Source of the DNA: Polyporus tsugae
Taxonomy: Eukaryota; Basidiomycota; Agaricomycetes; Polyporales; Polyporaceae
DNA: 64,000 nucleotides
Assembly: GCA_024305745.1 (NCBI GenBank)
Contig: JAHRBS010000004.1
Span: 5,332,001 to 5,396,000, forward strand
Direction of reading: 5' to 3'
Shown: positions 1 to 10,794 of the stretch, piece after piece
Layout: each line of letters begins with the position of its first letter
How positions within the stretch are numbered: position 1 is the first letter of the stretch
Made by a program: the position numbers and the translations under genes
The notes under the pieces: model-generated
What the model was told of the DNA's origin: nothing
What the model saw: the letters and a program-made list of their open reading frames with translations, nothing else
Database searches by the model: none

Positions 1-1470
1 ACTGAACTAGAGAGTTGCCGCGCGGACGCGGCACTAACCTTGGGTACGGGGGCGCCGTCCTAACAAAGTTCATAAGGCCAAGTAGTGAGATTTTGTGCGC
101 GGAAGCGGAAGGTGGCGAGTGTTTCGACGATGATGGGCGAGCAAAAAACCCTCCGACAATGAGCGAACGTCGGGGCAGGCTGGGCGGGCCGGTTGACACG
201 ATCGGGAGCCAGGGCGCTCGAATTATGGAGCAGCAGTATAACCTTGTACCCAAGGTACAGTAAAGAGCGCAGGCAGAGACCTGAAGCGAGAACGGAGCTC
301 TCGAGGCCTCGGCCCATAAAAGGGTGCGGCGAACGTGCATGTGAGTAGCGCCAGGCAAGTAAGTAAGTTGGTCTCCATTGACTGACCGATCGATCGATCA
401 TGATTGGTGCTTCGATCGACCAATCAGCTGTCACATGTGAACCCTTTGACGTCATGTGGTAAACGCCCCGTGCAGGCGTGGCCAACGTTAGACGCGGGAC
501 GGAGATCTGGTGGGCATTCGCCGAGATGCCCTATCGTCCAGGAGTCAGCGCAAAACGACGACAATAGGCGCGGGCCAATAGGAGGCTGCTGGGGTACCAA
601 CGGTCAGGGGTCGAAGGCGTTCACGATGCTCACTGGGATGAATTCTGAATCGCCGTGCGCAGGCATGCACGTAACCCGTAACCTCATATTGAACGGTTCT
701 AAGTTTGCCTGGGCATCGACGTCGACCTATCGATCACCCCTATGAACTAGCAGGGATGGATCCCGGGCCCTGACAGGCCTGACAGCGTGCGCGAGGACGC
801 GCGAAAGGCTCGGTGACAGGTTACGCGAGACCTAAACGAGATGATGGGCTACGCGAGACTAGCCGACGAACTGGTCCTCAAACGCATTCGAGCAGGACTA
901 GCTGTTCTCCCATGTTGAAAAATATGACGATATTGGTATCGAACGGTGCGCAATGTTCCCGTCTTCAACATACTCGAAAGTTGCATTTCCCGAGGGTGTG
1001 GAGAGTGAGGTAGACGCATTCGAAAGAAACAAGCGCCAGGACTAGTCTCGGCGAGCATATCACCGACCATCAACTGCCTCTGAACGCGGCCCGTGGCCAG
1101 TGGCCCTAAGGATTGAGCACCCCTAGAAACAGACAGAGAGAAGGTTAGGCTCGACAGAGTGCGCCCGGAGCATCTACAATATACTCGTGAATCAAATGGT
1201 TCGGTGTGGAGGGGGTGTGGCAGACCAATTAAAAGATGAGGATGGACATGGACTGAGGATGGTCCGTCGCCAGAAGCGGACTTTTCAAACTCCCGCTTCG
1301 AGTACGCCGAACGTCCCTCTACAATGTAGTTTGACGGCTTATTTCGCATCGATATCGCCGAAGCAAACGACCGTTGCAAGCCGAGAATGTTCATCCACAG
1401 TCACTTCTTTCAGGCAGAGGATAAAAGTCCCTCTAGCCTTCAGACGTCTCCAGACTAGCTAGCCCGTCGT
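1..1470. other. no supported gene
   Basis: I see no convincing gene here. Open frames on both strands are short, have no recognisable domain and cannot be joined by good splice sites. Around 770-870 the sequence is rich in short imperfect repeats of the type GCGAGAC/GACAGG. The last 100 bases presumably hold the promoter and 5' leader of the gene starting at 1514. Confidence 0.5.
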
Positions 1471-1475
1471 ACCTC

Positions 1476-1512
<37 letters not shown>
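1476..1512. repeat. compound CT/AC microsatellite in 5' leader
   Basis: An uninterrupted (CT)n tract runs to 1496 and is followed directly by (AC)8 at 1497-1512. One G separates it from the ATG at 1514. A pyrimidine-rich CT block just before a start is common in fungal promoters; the AC run abutting the start codon is less usual. Confidence 0.9.
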
Positions 1513-1513
1513 G

Positions 1514-3355
1514 ATGGCGCAACCCGCTGAGTGGGCCCATCCCGAACCTCATAACTTAAGTCAAGTGTCGGCGCTTGCGACCGCGTTGGGAACGGATTCT
1601 TCTTCGCCCGATCCTCCTTACTACCCTCCCTCGACGTTTCTACACCCGCCGACCAGCGGTCCCCCTTCCCCCCCCGGCTATTCTGCGATCGCCTCCCAGG
1701 TCCCGCTCCCTCCACCGCCGACGACCGTTTTGTGGGACGATACAATGATAGATTTGCTCTGTGGGTGCGTGGAATCCGACCGCGAGGTCATGGACGCCTT
1801 GCATGCAGGTACTGCGACCGAGCAAGACTACCGGACAATCGGTCAACGCATTCACCAACGACGTGACGCCGATGGCCAAGCTCCCCCTGCCCACGACCGC
1901 AACTTCTACCCAAACATTGCCAAGAATGTTTATAATTAGTGAGTCAACTCTATCATCACTTCGATGCGAAGATTCTTATGTCTTATGCGATAGTGTGCAG
2001 TCATCGTTTGTTGGTTGGTTTGCGACATGGAGGGGACAGGTTGCGAACGTCGAGGAGGAGCACTCCTTGGAAGACCGCATTGTCTACCTTCAGCAGGCAG
2101 CATGTGAGTAGCAGTTTGGAATACGCTATGATGACCTTTACTCATGATGTGTTGTATGGGAATAGGGACACGACCAGGAACACCAGAGATCGTCAACTGG
2201 AAGCAACGAGCCATCTTGAGTCTTGGCCAGTTCCGTCGCTTTTGGGGTTTTATTGACGGCCAGGATGGAAATGGCTACTGGTCAGCGGAGCCCGTAGTCA
2301 GGGAGGAGCACATCCCGACCCCCACGCACACTATCAATCCGCCCCTCGCCGCTGCTGCTTCATCCGGACCACTTGGCGTGCTCCCCACTTCGTCGCTCCT
2401 AACACCAGCATCGGAGCACTCCCAGCAAGGTTTAGCCAATCCGCCCCTCGCTGCTACTGCTTCGTCCGGATCATCCGCTACTGCATACTCGTCGGGTGGA
2501 GCACAACCTCCGCCGCCCCAAGGTTTCGCCAATCTGCCCCTCGCTGCTTCCGGACCACTTGGCGCGCTCCCCACTTCGTCGGGTGGGGCACAACCTCTGC
2601 CGCCCCAAGGTTTAGCTGAACCTGATCCCGGCACGGCATCCCACTCCCATATCACGTACCAGCCGGTGGCCAACTATGACCAACATCTCCTGCCACGTTC
2701 GACCCTGCTCGGATCAAGTATTTCCCAGCGCCGTAGCGACGACTTTCACCGGTTATTCTCCGGACTCACCCCGGCCGGAGAAGTTGACATGCTGAGGGAG
2801 TTGAACAGATCGGACCCCCGATTGGCGGTCGAGTACCTTCAGTTGCAGAGGGACCGCTTGCTTTTCACAGCCCGTCAACTCTACCCCGACGGGGGGCAGG
2901 AGTTGGCCCAAACCATTCTCGGCTTTGACCCTGGGTCCAATGACGCCTCACGTCCTCCATCATCCACGTCTTCCCTGTCCTTACCGCGGTCGCATCACTC
3001 CCGATCCTCAACCAGTCACCGATCCTCCACCAGTCACCGTTCCTCAACCAGTCACCGTTCCCCTGCACTGGCCTTTCCCCCTCTTCGACCAGCTGTAGGC
3101 CATCAGGCTTCATCGTCATCATCCTCACTTCCACGACGACGTGACCCTCAAGGCTCTAGGGGTCCCCGGCCATCAATGTCTGTGGCCTCACTTCCACTTC
3201 CCACAGAGTTCCCACAGCATTCCCAAGACAACGTCCCTCCTCCCCCGCAAAGATTAACATGGGATGTACGACCATGGAGACAGGCTCCAAGCTCCACTGC
3301 CCCAGGCAGTTATGCAGCCTCCGAGCAGGGTCCTGGCAGTGGGTATGGAATGTAA
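1514..3355 (+). CDS. Pro/Ser-rich hypothetical protein, 3 exons, 574 aa
   Basis: Spliced model: exons 1514-1938, 1994-2103 and 2166-3355, with introns of 55 and 62 nt that both begin GTGAGT and end TAG. The phases join in frame and give 574 residues. I do not recognise the family. Residues about 1-70 are Pro/Ser-rich. Residues about 70-220 look globular, with many Trp, Phe and charged residues, and could be the conserved core. From about 220 on the protein is low complexity: an Ala/Pro/Ser/Gly block with imperfect repeats around LPTSSGGAQP and GLANPPLAA, then a Ser/His/Arg block with SHRSST repeated, then a Pro/Ser tail. There is no signal peptide or membrane segment. The N-terminal and middle exons are linked only by splice logic. 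The start is the first ATG after the microsatellite. Function unknown; a nuclear or scaffold role would be a guess. Confidence 0.7.
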
Positions 3356-4927
3356 ACCAGCATGGTCGTCGTGGTCCTCATCGTCATGATTTTTGTACTC
3401 GTATCTAGCTCGTGCTGGTGATGTTAGGTCGTAGCTTGTATTACTCGTATTTGTATTAGGACTCGTCTTGTATTAGGGCTCATCTTTATCATGTTCATCC
3501 TGATGTACTCGTCGTGCTGGACCTCAGACAATCCACGAACTATTTATGTATGTATCTTCCCATTCTAAAATAACAATGTCATCACTTGTTGGCATTGAGC
3601 ATATTGACTTGGAAGCTGGACAGGAGGCTTGACGATTTGGAAGCATCGTCAGAACTGGCTTGAATGTCGCGACGGCTATGGTCTCACCTGCTGTCACCCG
3701 GAGGCTCATAGCACCTCCGCCGGAGCATCACCACCGTACCCTGCTTCTCCATCCACACGTCTCATCCATCATCTCCTGCATTCACAGCTCCCTCAACGTC
3801 GCAACCAACAGCTCCACGCTGTTGATCCCCATCAGCGTCTGCCACACGACCTAGAGGGCACCGCAAGCGCGTTGAACTACAGGGGCAGCGGTGTCTCAAG
3901 CGATCCTGATGCCCCACCTGCGCGAAGGAGGGCGCGAAGGATAAAAAAAGGGCTCGGCTGCTGTCCGGGACATGCTCAGCAGCGCGAGTGTGCGGAAGAC
4001 CTTCGAAACACGCCAATAGCACGACGTGTTGCCCCATTGACCCTTGGAGCGTCTTGCGTTGTCTCTGAATAGGGAGGGAGGTGGCGAGCCTGGAAGCAAG
4101 TTGCGGAACAATAGAGAGGGGAGACGAGCCAGGCATGCTTGAAAGTAGACCAGGAGGTAGTAGACGCAAGATACACGGGTAAGCAATGCGTTTTGCTGCG
4201 CAGGATTGTCGGAAACTCACAGCACAATGCGGAAGTGATGATACCGACAAGGGTCTTGGGACCTGTGTGAGAGAAGGGCTGTGACGTTAAAGGACTTGGT
4301 TGACTGGTCCTCGGTTGGGGCTCGTCGGATTGGCGTCGCAGTTGTTACTGGCAGAACAAGAGGGGTCGACAGAGAAGGCGGAGAAGACCGATCCTACTGC
4401 GAACCCCATCAGGGAAGTTTCAGCGCGTCTCATCAATGCGATACTACTCACAGAGGTCCTATTCTCATATACACATCTGCTTCTCATGGAGCAGCATCAA
4501 CGAAGGGGACAGACGGTATGGTGACGAGGCTGAAAGATAGCGGCTTCACTAACATGTCAACTAAGGCTGAAGCTGAAGCGGGACCCACCTGACGCTGCGG
4601 TCAATCAAACCGCCTTCCGCCCCGCCGCGACCGAAGCCTCAGCTGTGAGAATCATGCCGGTATGATCTTGGAACCACTCAGTCCGAGATCGATGTTGAGG
4701 ATGCGCTCGATAGCGCTCGCGAGTGGGGCCATCGTCGCCTGATGAAGACGAGTCCAGGGGGGAGGTCGACGAGGAACTCGTTGCGGATCTTGAAGAAGTG
4801 GCGTGAGGCAGCGATTGAGTGCCTTCGGAGATGAATGAAGTCATCGTCGAGCGGGACGGCCAAAGGCGTCTTGAGAAGGACGCTTGGTGCAAGCGACTTC
4901 GACCCTGTCCACAGGAACCACGGCTGT

Positions 4928-5022
4928 CAGTGAACGACACAGCAGACCAGAGACCCAGAGGATCGCCGACACGGCCCCCGATTCTGCAATCGGGGCCGCT
5001 GACCATTGCCTCGCGCACGGAC
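4928..5022. repeat. 95 bp direct repeat, copy 1
   Basis: A 95 bp segment recurs at 5091-5185 with about one mismatch (T versus C near the 3' side). The period is 163 bp, so 68 bp of unrelated sequence separates the copies. Each unit holds the palindrome CCCCGATT-CTGC-AATCGGGG, which can form an 8 bp stem with a 4 nt loop. Confidence 0.9.
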
Positions 5023-5090
5023 AACAGGTGAGACAGCGTTCGACACGCGTGCAGAGCATCCCCGCCGCTGTCCGCGGGGCCCCCGCCTGC

Positions 5091-5185
5091 CAGTGAACGA
5101 CACAGCAGACCAGAGACCCAGAGGATCGCCGACACGGCCCCCGATTCTGCAATCGGGGCCGCCGACCATTGCCTCGCGCACGGAC
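5091..5185. repeat. 95 bp direct repeat, copy 2
   Basis: Second copy of the segment at 4928-5022, including the same CCCCGATT/AATCGGGG hairpin. The near identity implies a recent local duplication. Confidence 0.9.
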
Positions 5186-5980
5186 TACCAGCCTCCACCG
5201 CACCGAGGAAGCGGGAACAGTCCCGTATACCCCTTACGATTCAGAAAATGTACGGAAATGAATCTGACTCACACGCATACCACCCACCAGACCCCCGGCC
5301 CCCCGCCATCGCGGCCTTTTCACAACGTCGCGAGCGCGTCCAGCAATCGGCGTGGCAGTCCTTGATTCGAAGTGTTGAGAATGCAAGCCGGAGAGATCCT
5401 CCCACCGACGCACGAGTGGTTGGAAGGCGATCGGACGAGGAAAGACCTCAGAATCGATGCTTGCCCCAGGCGATATGTCAAACCGACGACGCCTACGGCG
5501 TTGCTTGAGGTCAGCGACACCCAGTACAAACGACAGACCATGAGACGCACCATCCGTAAAACAAACGTGGTGAGAATGAGATACACCTCTCGAAAGAGAT
5601 AAGCCCACTGCTCTGAAGAGCCTTGATGTGCTGTCGATCGTGTGGTTCTGAAGCTCTGGAATCGTCGACGGAACTTCTTGGGGGGATGCGCTGAGGAGGA
5701 GGGTTGGCTGAGCGCTGCGCGCATCAAGAGTCGCTCAAGCGTTCATTACTCAGCTTGCGCCGGGCGCGCCGGCATTCCGGGACTGTCGCCGAGATGGCAG
5801 GAACACCCTCTGGAGAACCACCTAAGTACTGGGGCTTATGTCGCGCTTGTGTAGTATCCTGTCCAGCTGGGTGCCCTCCAATGCACTCTGTCATCGTTGT
5901 ATTATGGTCTCCGTGGCGTATACTCTCGTTATCGTCCGAAGATGCGAATAAATGACTGGGAGTACAACAAATGTGCATCA

Positions 5981-8537
5981 CTACGAAGCCTCTCCTCCCT
6001 CTTCGTCAGACGACGTATCTTGCGCCGGGTCCTTCACATCCTGAAGCAGGTTATCCAAAGTGTTCTGCAGTACCTCGGACGGCGCAAGGTGAAGGCCGGT
6101 ACAGATATAATTGCATACGTGCCAGGTGACGAAATCTTGAAGGCCCTTCGGCCCATGATCCCCGACACCCGACGTTCTGGAGACATGTGCGGGATGAGCG
6201 GAGGAACAACGCAAGTAAGCAAGAGCAGCTCACCCCTCTACCGTGTGCGTCATAGGATCGAAAAGAGTAAGCGATAGCTTTCCGCCGACGCTGGCATTGT
6301 TTGACCCTACAAGGATGCTATATTGTTAGCGACATGCGATCCATTCAGGACTAGGGATCTACCTTGGATATCCGCGAAAATGTATTGACAAGCTGTCTGT
6401 TCGGCAATGAAATGAGCGAACGCCGCCATAGTCAACGAGCGCAAGTCGCTCCGCGTGGTCGACCCAAGGGTGCCACTGAATTTGACAACGGTTGAGGTCA
6501 GCCGGCGAGGCTCGACAAGATATGCCTCTGCCACCTCCGAAGCTGATTCTAAGTCTTGAGGTCGCTCGCCTTGGGGCTGTTCACCATTGCCCATCGCATC
6601 AGCATCCTCGACTGCTGACTTGTAGATCTTGACGAGAAACCCGTCAGAAACGTCGAATTCTGCGAATTCATGTAATGAGCGAGCCGGAAGGTATCAAGCG
6701 GACTTGTAGGACGAACCTGCAACATCGACGCCTTCATCAAGAGCGAGCGACTTGAACTTCTCGGCGAAGTAGGCCATGCGCTTCAGTCGAACGAGATCTG
6801 CCGTGAGTACGTTGACTACTTGCGAAATAGGTATATGCTCCCATCTCCCGCTGCCCACGTTGACCAGCCTCTTCGCGACAAAAGCTCGGCCGTTAATCTG
6901 GAGCTAAAGCACGGTGCGTCTTGCTTAGTCTATCCACACAGAGGAGCAAAGGAATGAACATACGCCAAACACGTCCTTCGTGCTGCCACGTTCACAGGCG
7001 CTAAGATCCAGCGTCCTCGTCTCCAAGAAACCAGATATCAGCGCGGATTCTTCCATGAGGGTCGGGGTACCGGTATCATCAGATACAAGACAGGTCGTTT
7101 TCTTGAAGCGTATTTCGGTGACAGAGAGCGTGGGTGGGGTCTGTGCAAGAATATTCCCATCACTGATGAAGGACGAACGAAGCGTCTGTGTTGACGGCTG
7201 GGACGATTTTGTCTCTAGCAGGCAACATCAGTTCTGCCATGATGGTATTATGATTACCAGTATGGAAAACCAACCTCGTGGACGTTTCGGAGTAGACGCA
7301 CTGCCAATGCCTGATGGCTTGCGTTTTGATCCAGCCTTTCCGACGCCAATAAGCTCGGGGTCCTCAGTACGAGCGGAATACTGCACACATGAATGAATTC
7401 AGTAAAAGATGGTGACAAGAAGGAAAATGAACTAACCTGGCCGACGTTGATGTATAGCTCGACGCTAAACGCACATAGCTTGGAGTTTCCCTTACTTTTA
7501 CTACGCTGGGCGTGCTTTGGAAGGACGATGTACGTGTCGCGGTACTCGGGCGCGCTATATGTCTGATACCATTGAGCCACTGTCATGACGAGACTGTCAG
7601 TGGGAAAGACAAAGTTGTTGGGAGCGCGTAGGCTCGTCTCCTCCCTGGTAGTTGAATGTATCACTCAGGCAAGGTCTGACTAGGCTGATGTAAAATGGAA
7701 ACGTACTCAAGCAGTGGGGCAGAGTAAATTTCGGTCCAACGTCCATTCACCTCCTTGACAATCCGAGATCGAAGAGCTATCCCAAAGCGTTTTGAGAAGA
7801 CAGAAGTGGTGGATAGATGATAGAGGTTACATACCGAGCATGGTCTGTCCTTCGGGAAATGAGATCACGCCTGTACCCAGCATCTGATCCACGTGCTTTG
7901 TAGAGTCGCTGCGACGACACTCGTAGTAGATGGTACAATAGGCGACCTGTGCTCTCTGAGAAGGTGATCCAATCCCCTGAGCCGTACGAATAGCTTGTAG
8001 CTCCTGCACCGAGGTCGTGGTTCCAACGGATTGGTGCGCATCGTTGCTTGAGGACTTGTTCATCTTCGCGACAAGATTAAGGTGCCGACGCTGGGCCCCA
8101 CGCTCACGATCTTGATCTGTTGTTCCGGCTTCATAGTTGGCTGTAATGATATAGTCAGCATATAGCACTTGCATCCCCATATCGGTCAGCGAACTAACAA
8201 AACAAACGCACCCGCTCGACGGCATGTTCCACAGGGGTCTGTTATCATGGTGCCACATACGCCGCACTCGCCGCATTGTACGTAGTTGGCCTGAAGCAGA
8301 AGTTGCCGAAAGTACTTGGGGACATCTGGAAAACCAACTCACCCGAATCTCATCCTTGTCAACACCGCTTATGTCAGGATCCTGTAACTTGGCACAGAGG
8401 AAGCACAGGTGACCCCCAGGCTCCATTCGAGGGAAGACCATTTGGCATCCGTTACCGACGTTGAGGTGGCCGCCACAGGGATCTGCATTGATTGCTTCTC
8501 GATAATGGATGGGAGGTCGACGATATGCGGAAGCCAT
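5981..8537 (-). CDS. alpha-type protein kinase (MHCK/EF2K fold), 11 exons, 655 aa
   Basis: Predicted Ser/Thr kinase of the atypical alpha-kinase family. Exons (high to low): 8343-8537, 8212-8290, 7835-8140, 7707-7776, 7437-7644, 7275-7380, 6964-7214, 6717-6903, 6363-6659, 6234-6306, 5981-6176. The introns are 52-71 nt, all GT-AG, and every phase joins. The N-terminal part (residues about 65-100) has a cysteine cluster, CGECGVC then CGTC, likely zinc binding. Known family features follow in the C-terminal third: the ATP-site lysine in VAKRLVN, AFAHFIAEQT, the FADIQG strand, LFDPMTHT, the GVGDHGPKGLQ loop, and the HVCNYIC zinc motif. All are uninterrupted, so the gene looks functional. I chose the ATG at 8537 (MASAYRRPP). 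An in-frame ATG at 8606 would add a hydrophobic 23-residue leader resembling a signal peptide. The tail is acidic (SSDEEGGEAS). Its 5' end and upstream region recur, diverged, at 43.4-43.7 kb. Confidence 0.88.
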
Positions 8538-8574
8538 GGGCTGGAGTATCGGGAGTATCGTGCACAGAAGTGAG

Positions 8575-10450
8575 AGGACGCTGTCGGCCAGAGAAAACTT
8601 CGTCATGTTCGCGATTGAACAGCACGATATATTCACAATCTTGGGTGGATTCTAACTTATCAAGGTCCAGCTCCACTAATCCGACGCTCTTCGGAGCAGT
8701 CCAAATCCTTGGGACTGATGCAGTGGCGCTTTTGCGGTGCCGACGCCAGCCGACATACGTGAGCCGAGGTAGGCGCGACACAGGCGTTTTTAGGGGTCCA
8801 GGGATGAGAACGGTACCGAAGGACGAGCGAGTAGCAGGCGTCGTTGCGGGACCAGGAATGAGAGCCGTAGCGAAGCGTCGGCTGTACCGAAGATGGGCAG
8901 TGTAGCTTGAAGCTTGAAGCGAGAGCGGCCGAAGCAGGGCAGTGCAAGTGAGCACCAGGTTGCATGCAATATTTGGTCACCTGCGCTCCCGACATAATAT
9001 CACGATACGAATCATACGATAGATGTACTCGATGGGACCGTTGCTTACCTGCGCTCCTTCCTTTCCTTGGATACTTCCGTCCCCCGCCCCCTTTGGACTA
9101 ACATCTAATATGAATACGATGCAAGATAGCGCACACTGTCGTGACTCGTGAGGAAGCAGTTAACCCACTTTGAACCAAGTAGCCGAGCGTAAACGTAAGC
9201 GCGAGGACCCTGCTCTGGACACCGACTCTGACAGAAACTGCGGTAGAGGAAGGTAAGACTACAGATTCACCATCTTTCTCTAGCTGACTTACTTGAGGCA
9301 TTCAACTCCCCGCCTACAAAGAACGCTCGAAGATGGAAGAGATCGACGCGCGTTGTTTCCCCTTGGAGAGACATACGCCAACAACCTGATGCTCCTTTTA
9401 CAGCTGGACTACCTGCAAGGGGGCTTGACGGAGAAGGAGCTGTCAGCCATAGTGCGCAAGTGCATTGCGTGCGAGAGGATGAGGATATTCACAAAACACG
9501 TCTTTTATACATACGACTAAGTGTCCATTCTTCCACCCTATACGCTGGCTACGCAACCCCAAAGACAACGCTGCGAGTTTCGCCGATGACCGCGTCCTAC
9601 TCCGAAGGAGAAACAATCTCGACAAAGAGTAGATTGCACGGTAGTAACTGAACGCGAGAGGCAAGAGGGAGTACGGGATGTAACTGCAGGTCGATAGTTG
9701 GGCGCGTCGATCCTAACAGCAAGTTCCGACGCGAAGCGGACGTCAGGAAGCACCGCGTCGAAATCTGCGCAGAATACTTACCGGGCCAGAGGTAGCTTCC
9801 CTCGCAACCACAGGATCAACTCGAACCTGGACATCGTCGTCAACAGAAATCACCCGAGGATTCACAAAGGATGCTACGCACAGTTTCGTGTAGAAGAAAC
9901 GGTTGAACGGCGAGCCAGGGAGAGCACCTCCCGTACCATTGACAGATTTTCCGTCATCCAGTTTGGCGGTGCTGGCTGTGCATGAACCACCCGGAAGGGT
10001 TGACGAACAAGGCAATGTGTTTTGTCGGCAGCACGCCAGCCCACCTACCCCGGAGGTTAGACAAGTTCCACTGCATTCTAGGATGATGGTTAGGGACGCA
10101 CCAGTACCAAGGCGAGACGCCTGACGAGTCAAGACGAACGATAAGCACGGATCGCCCGATAAACGCAGTGCACCGAATTGCTCGAAATGTTTATACAACG
10201 CATAGATCAACCCGCGCTTGTCTGCACCGATGACAACATACGCACTTCGGACATCTTTCACCATAAATGCTACCCACTTGCCCTGGGAGAAGGACACGTC
10301 GAGCTTGGTCCGGTTGACGGGGTTGTCGATGAGAGATAACTTCCCCAAGGTGCCCACGATAATAGGAGTACGAGGCCCGAAGGAAGTCGAGTTAGTAGCT
10401 GAGTCGGACGCCGCTTGGGACAAGGTGATGTTCGTGAGCGTGGGCTTGAC
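8575..10450. repeat. inverted segmental duplication, left arm
   Basis: This block matches 42.1-43.73 kb in inverted orientation (position x pairs with about 52341 minus x in the core). The core, about 8905-9935 paired with 42406-43440, is nearly identical including an intron. Outside it, homology continues but is clearly diverged, both towards the alpha-kinase 5' end (8575-8900) and through the GH115 remnant (9950-10450). The two arms therefore share ancestry over their whole length, but the core was homogenised or recopied more recently. Confidence 0.8.
9164..9520 (+). CDS. small hypothetical spliced ORF, 5' end unresolved
   Basis: Reads as exon 9164-9252, a 45 nt intron (GTAAG...TTGAG with a CTGAC branch-like site), then exon 9298-9520 ending in TAA. 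The product starts with a basic nuclear-signal-like stretch (ERKRKRED), then an acidic run, then a compact segment with LMLLLQLDYLQGGLTEKEL and a CIAC pair. I do not recognise the family. No in-frame ATG lies in the first exon, so an upstream exon is missing or the ORF is a fragment. The same reading frame and intron are conserved in the inverted copy at 42821-43177. Because the whole core is near identical, this conservation does not prove selection. Confidence 0.35.
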
Positions 10451-10640
10451 CCCGGTGACGGACTCGATGTTGGAGGCGAAGTCGAAGGCGATGCGTGTGA
10501 CGCCAGGCCATCCGTCAGGGGAGAGAAAGATTTCATACGCCTCTCTGCTGTGTCGGGGCCCTCAACATCCGCAACGACGAGGGCAGCGGAAAGGGAAGAG
10601 CAGGGGAAGATGACGCAGATGGCTTTTGACTGAAGTGCCC
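9960..10640 (-). pseudogene. GH115 (xylan alpha-glucuronidase family) N-terminal remnant
   Basis: On the minus strand the translation passes through typical GH115 N-terminal sequence: a hydrophobic leader region, WPGVTRIAFDFASNIESVTG, PIIVGTLGKLSLID, QGKWVAFM, YVVIGADKRGLIYALY and, in another frame, GVSPWYW. GH115 enzymes are secreted and remove glucuronic acid side chains from xylan. Here only the first 200 or so residues remain of a protein normally near 1,000 residues. The pieces lie in different frames, and after SPWYW the sequence passes into the unrelated duplicated core. This is a truncated, frameshifted relic. A second, differently decayed copy lies at 42118-42400. Confidence 0.8.
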
Positions 10641-10794
10641 GATGGTGGTCAAGCGGAGAGAGCGCGAGGGTTGGCCACGTGGCAAAGCCGCCCATTGGTC
10701 ACCGGTGACTGGAGCGTTTGAGTTGTCCTCCCCAACCCCCATCCCAGTCCGGCGTATCGAGTCTTCCCGTACGTCATGACAAGTCAAGGTTGGT

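Larger units (their letters stand above)
3356..5980. other. gene-poor stretch with a duplicated segment
   Basis: I cannot support a gene here. Open frames between 3.6 and 4.3 kb and between 5.2 and 5.9 kb lack domains and plausible splice partners. The several overlapping frames around 4.6-5.2 kb mostly reflect the 95 bp direct repeat listed separately. The first 250 bases are AT-richer with repeated ACTCGT/GTATT words and are probably the 3' untranslated region of the gene ending at 3355. Confidence 0.45.

Noticed and set aside
849..1394. 181-codon minus-strand frame
   Set aside because: No domain, mixed composition, no supporting splice sites or neighbours.
4605..5198. 197-codon minus-strand frame with an internal protein repeat
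   Set aside because: The repeat is the 95 bp DNA direct repeat read in several frames. There is no recognisable domain or consistent splice structure.
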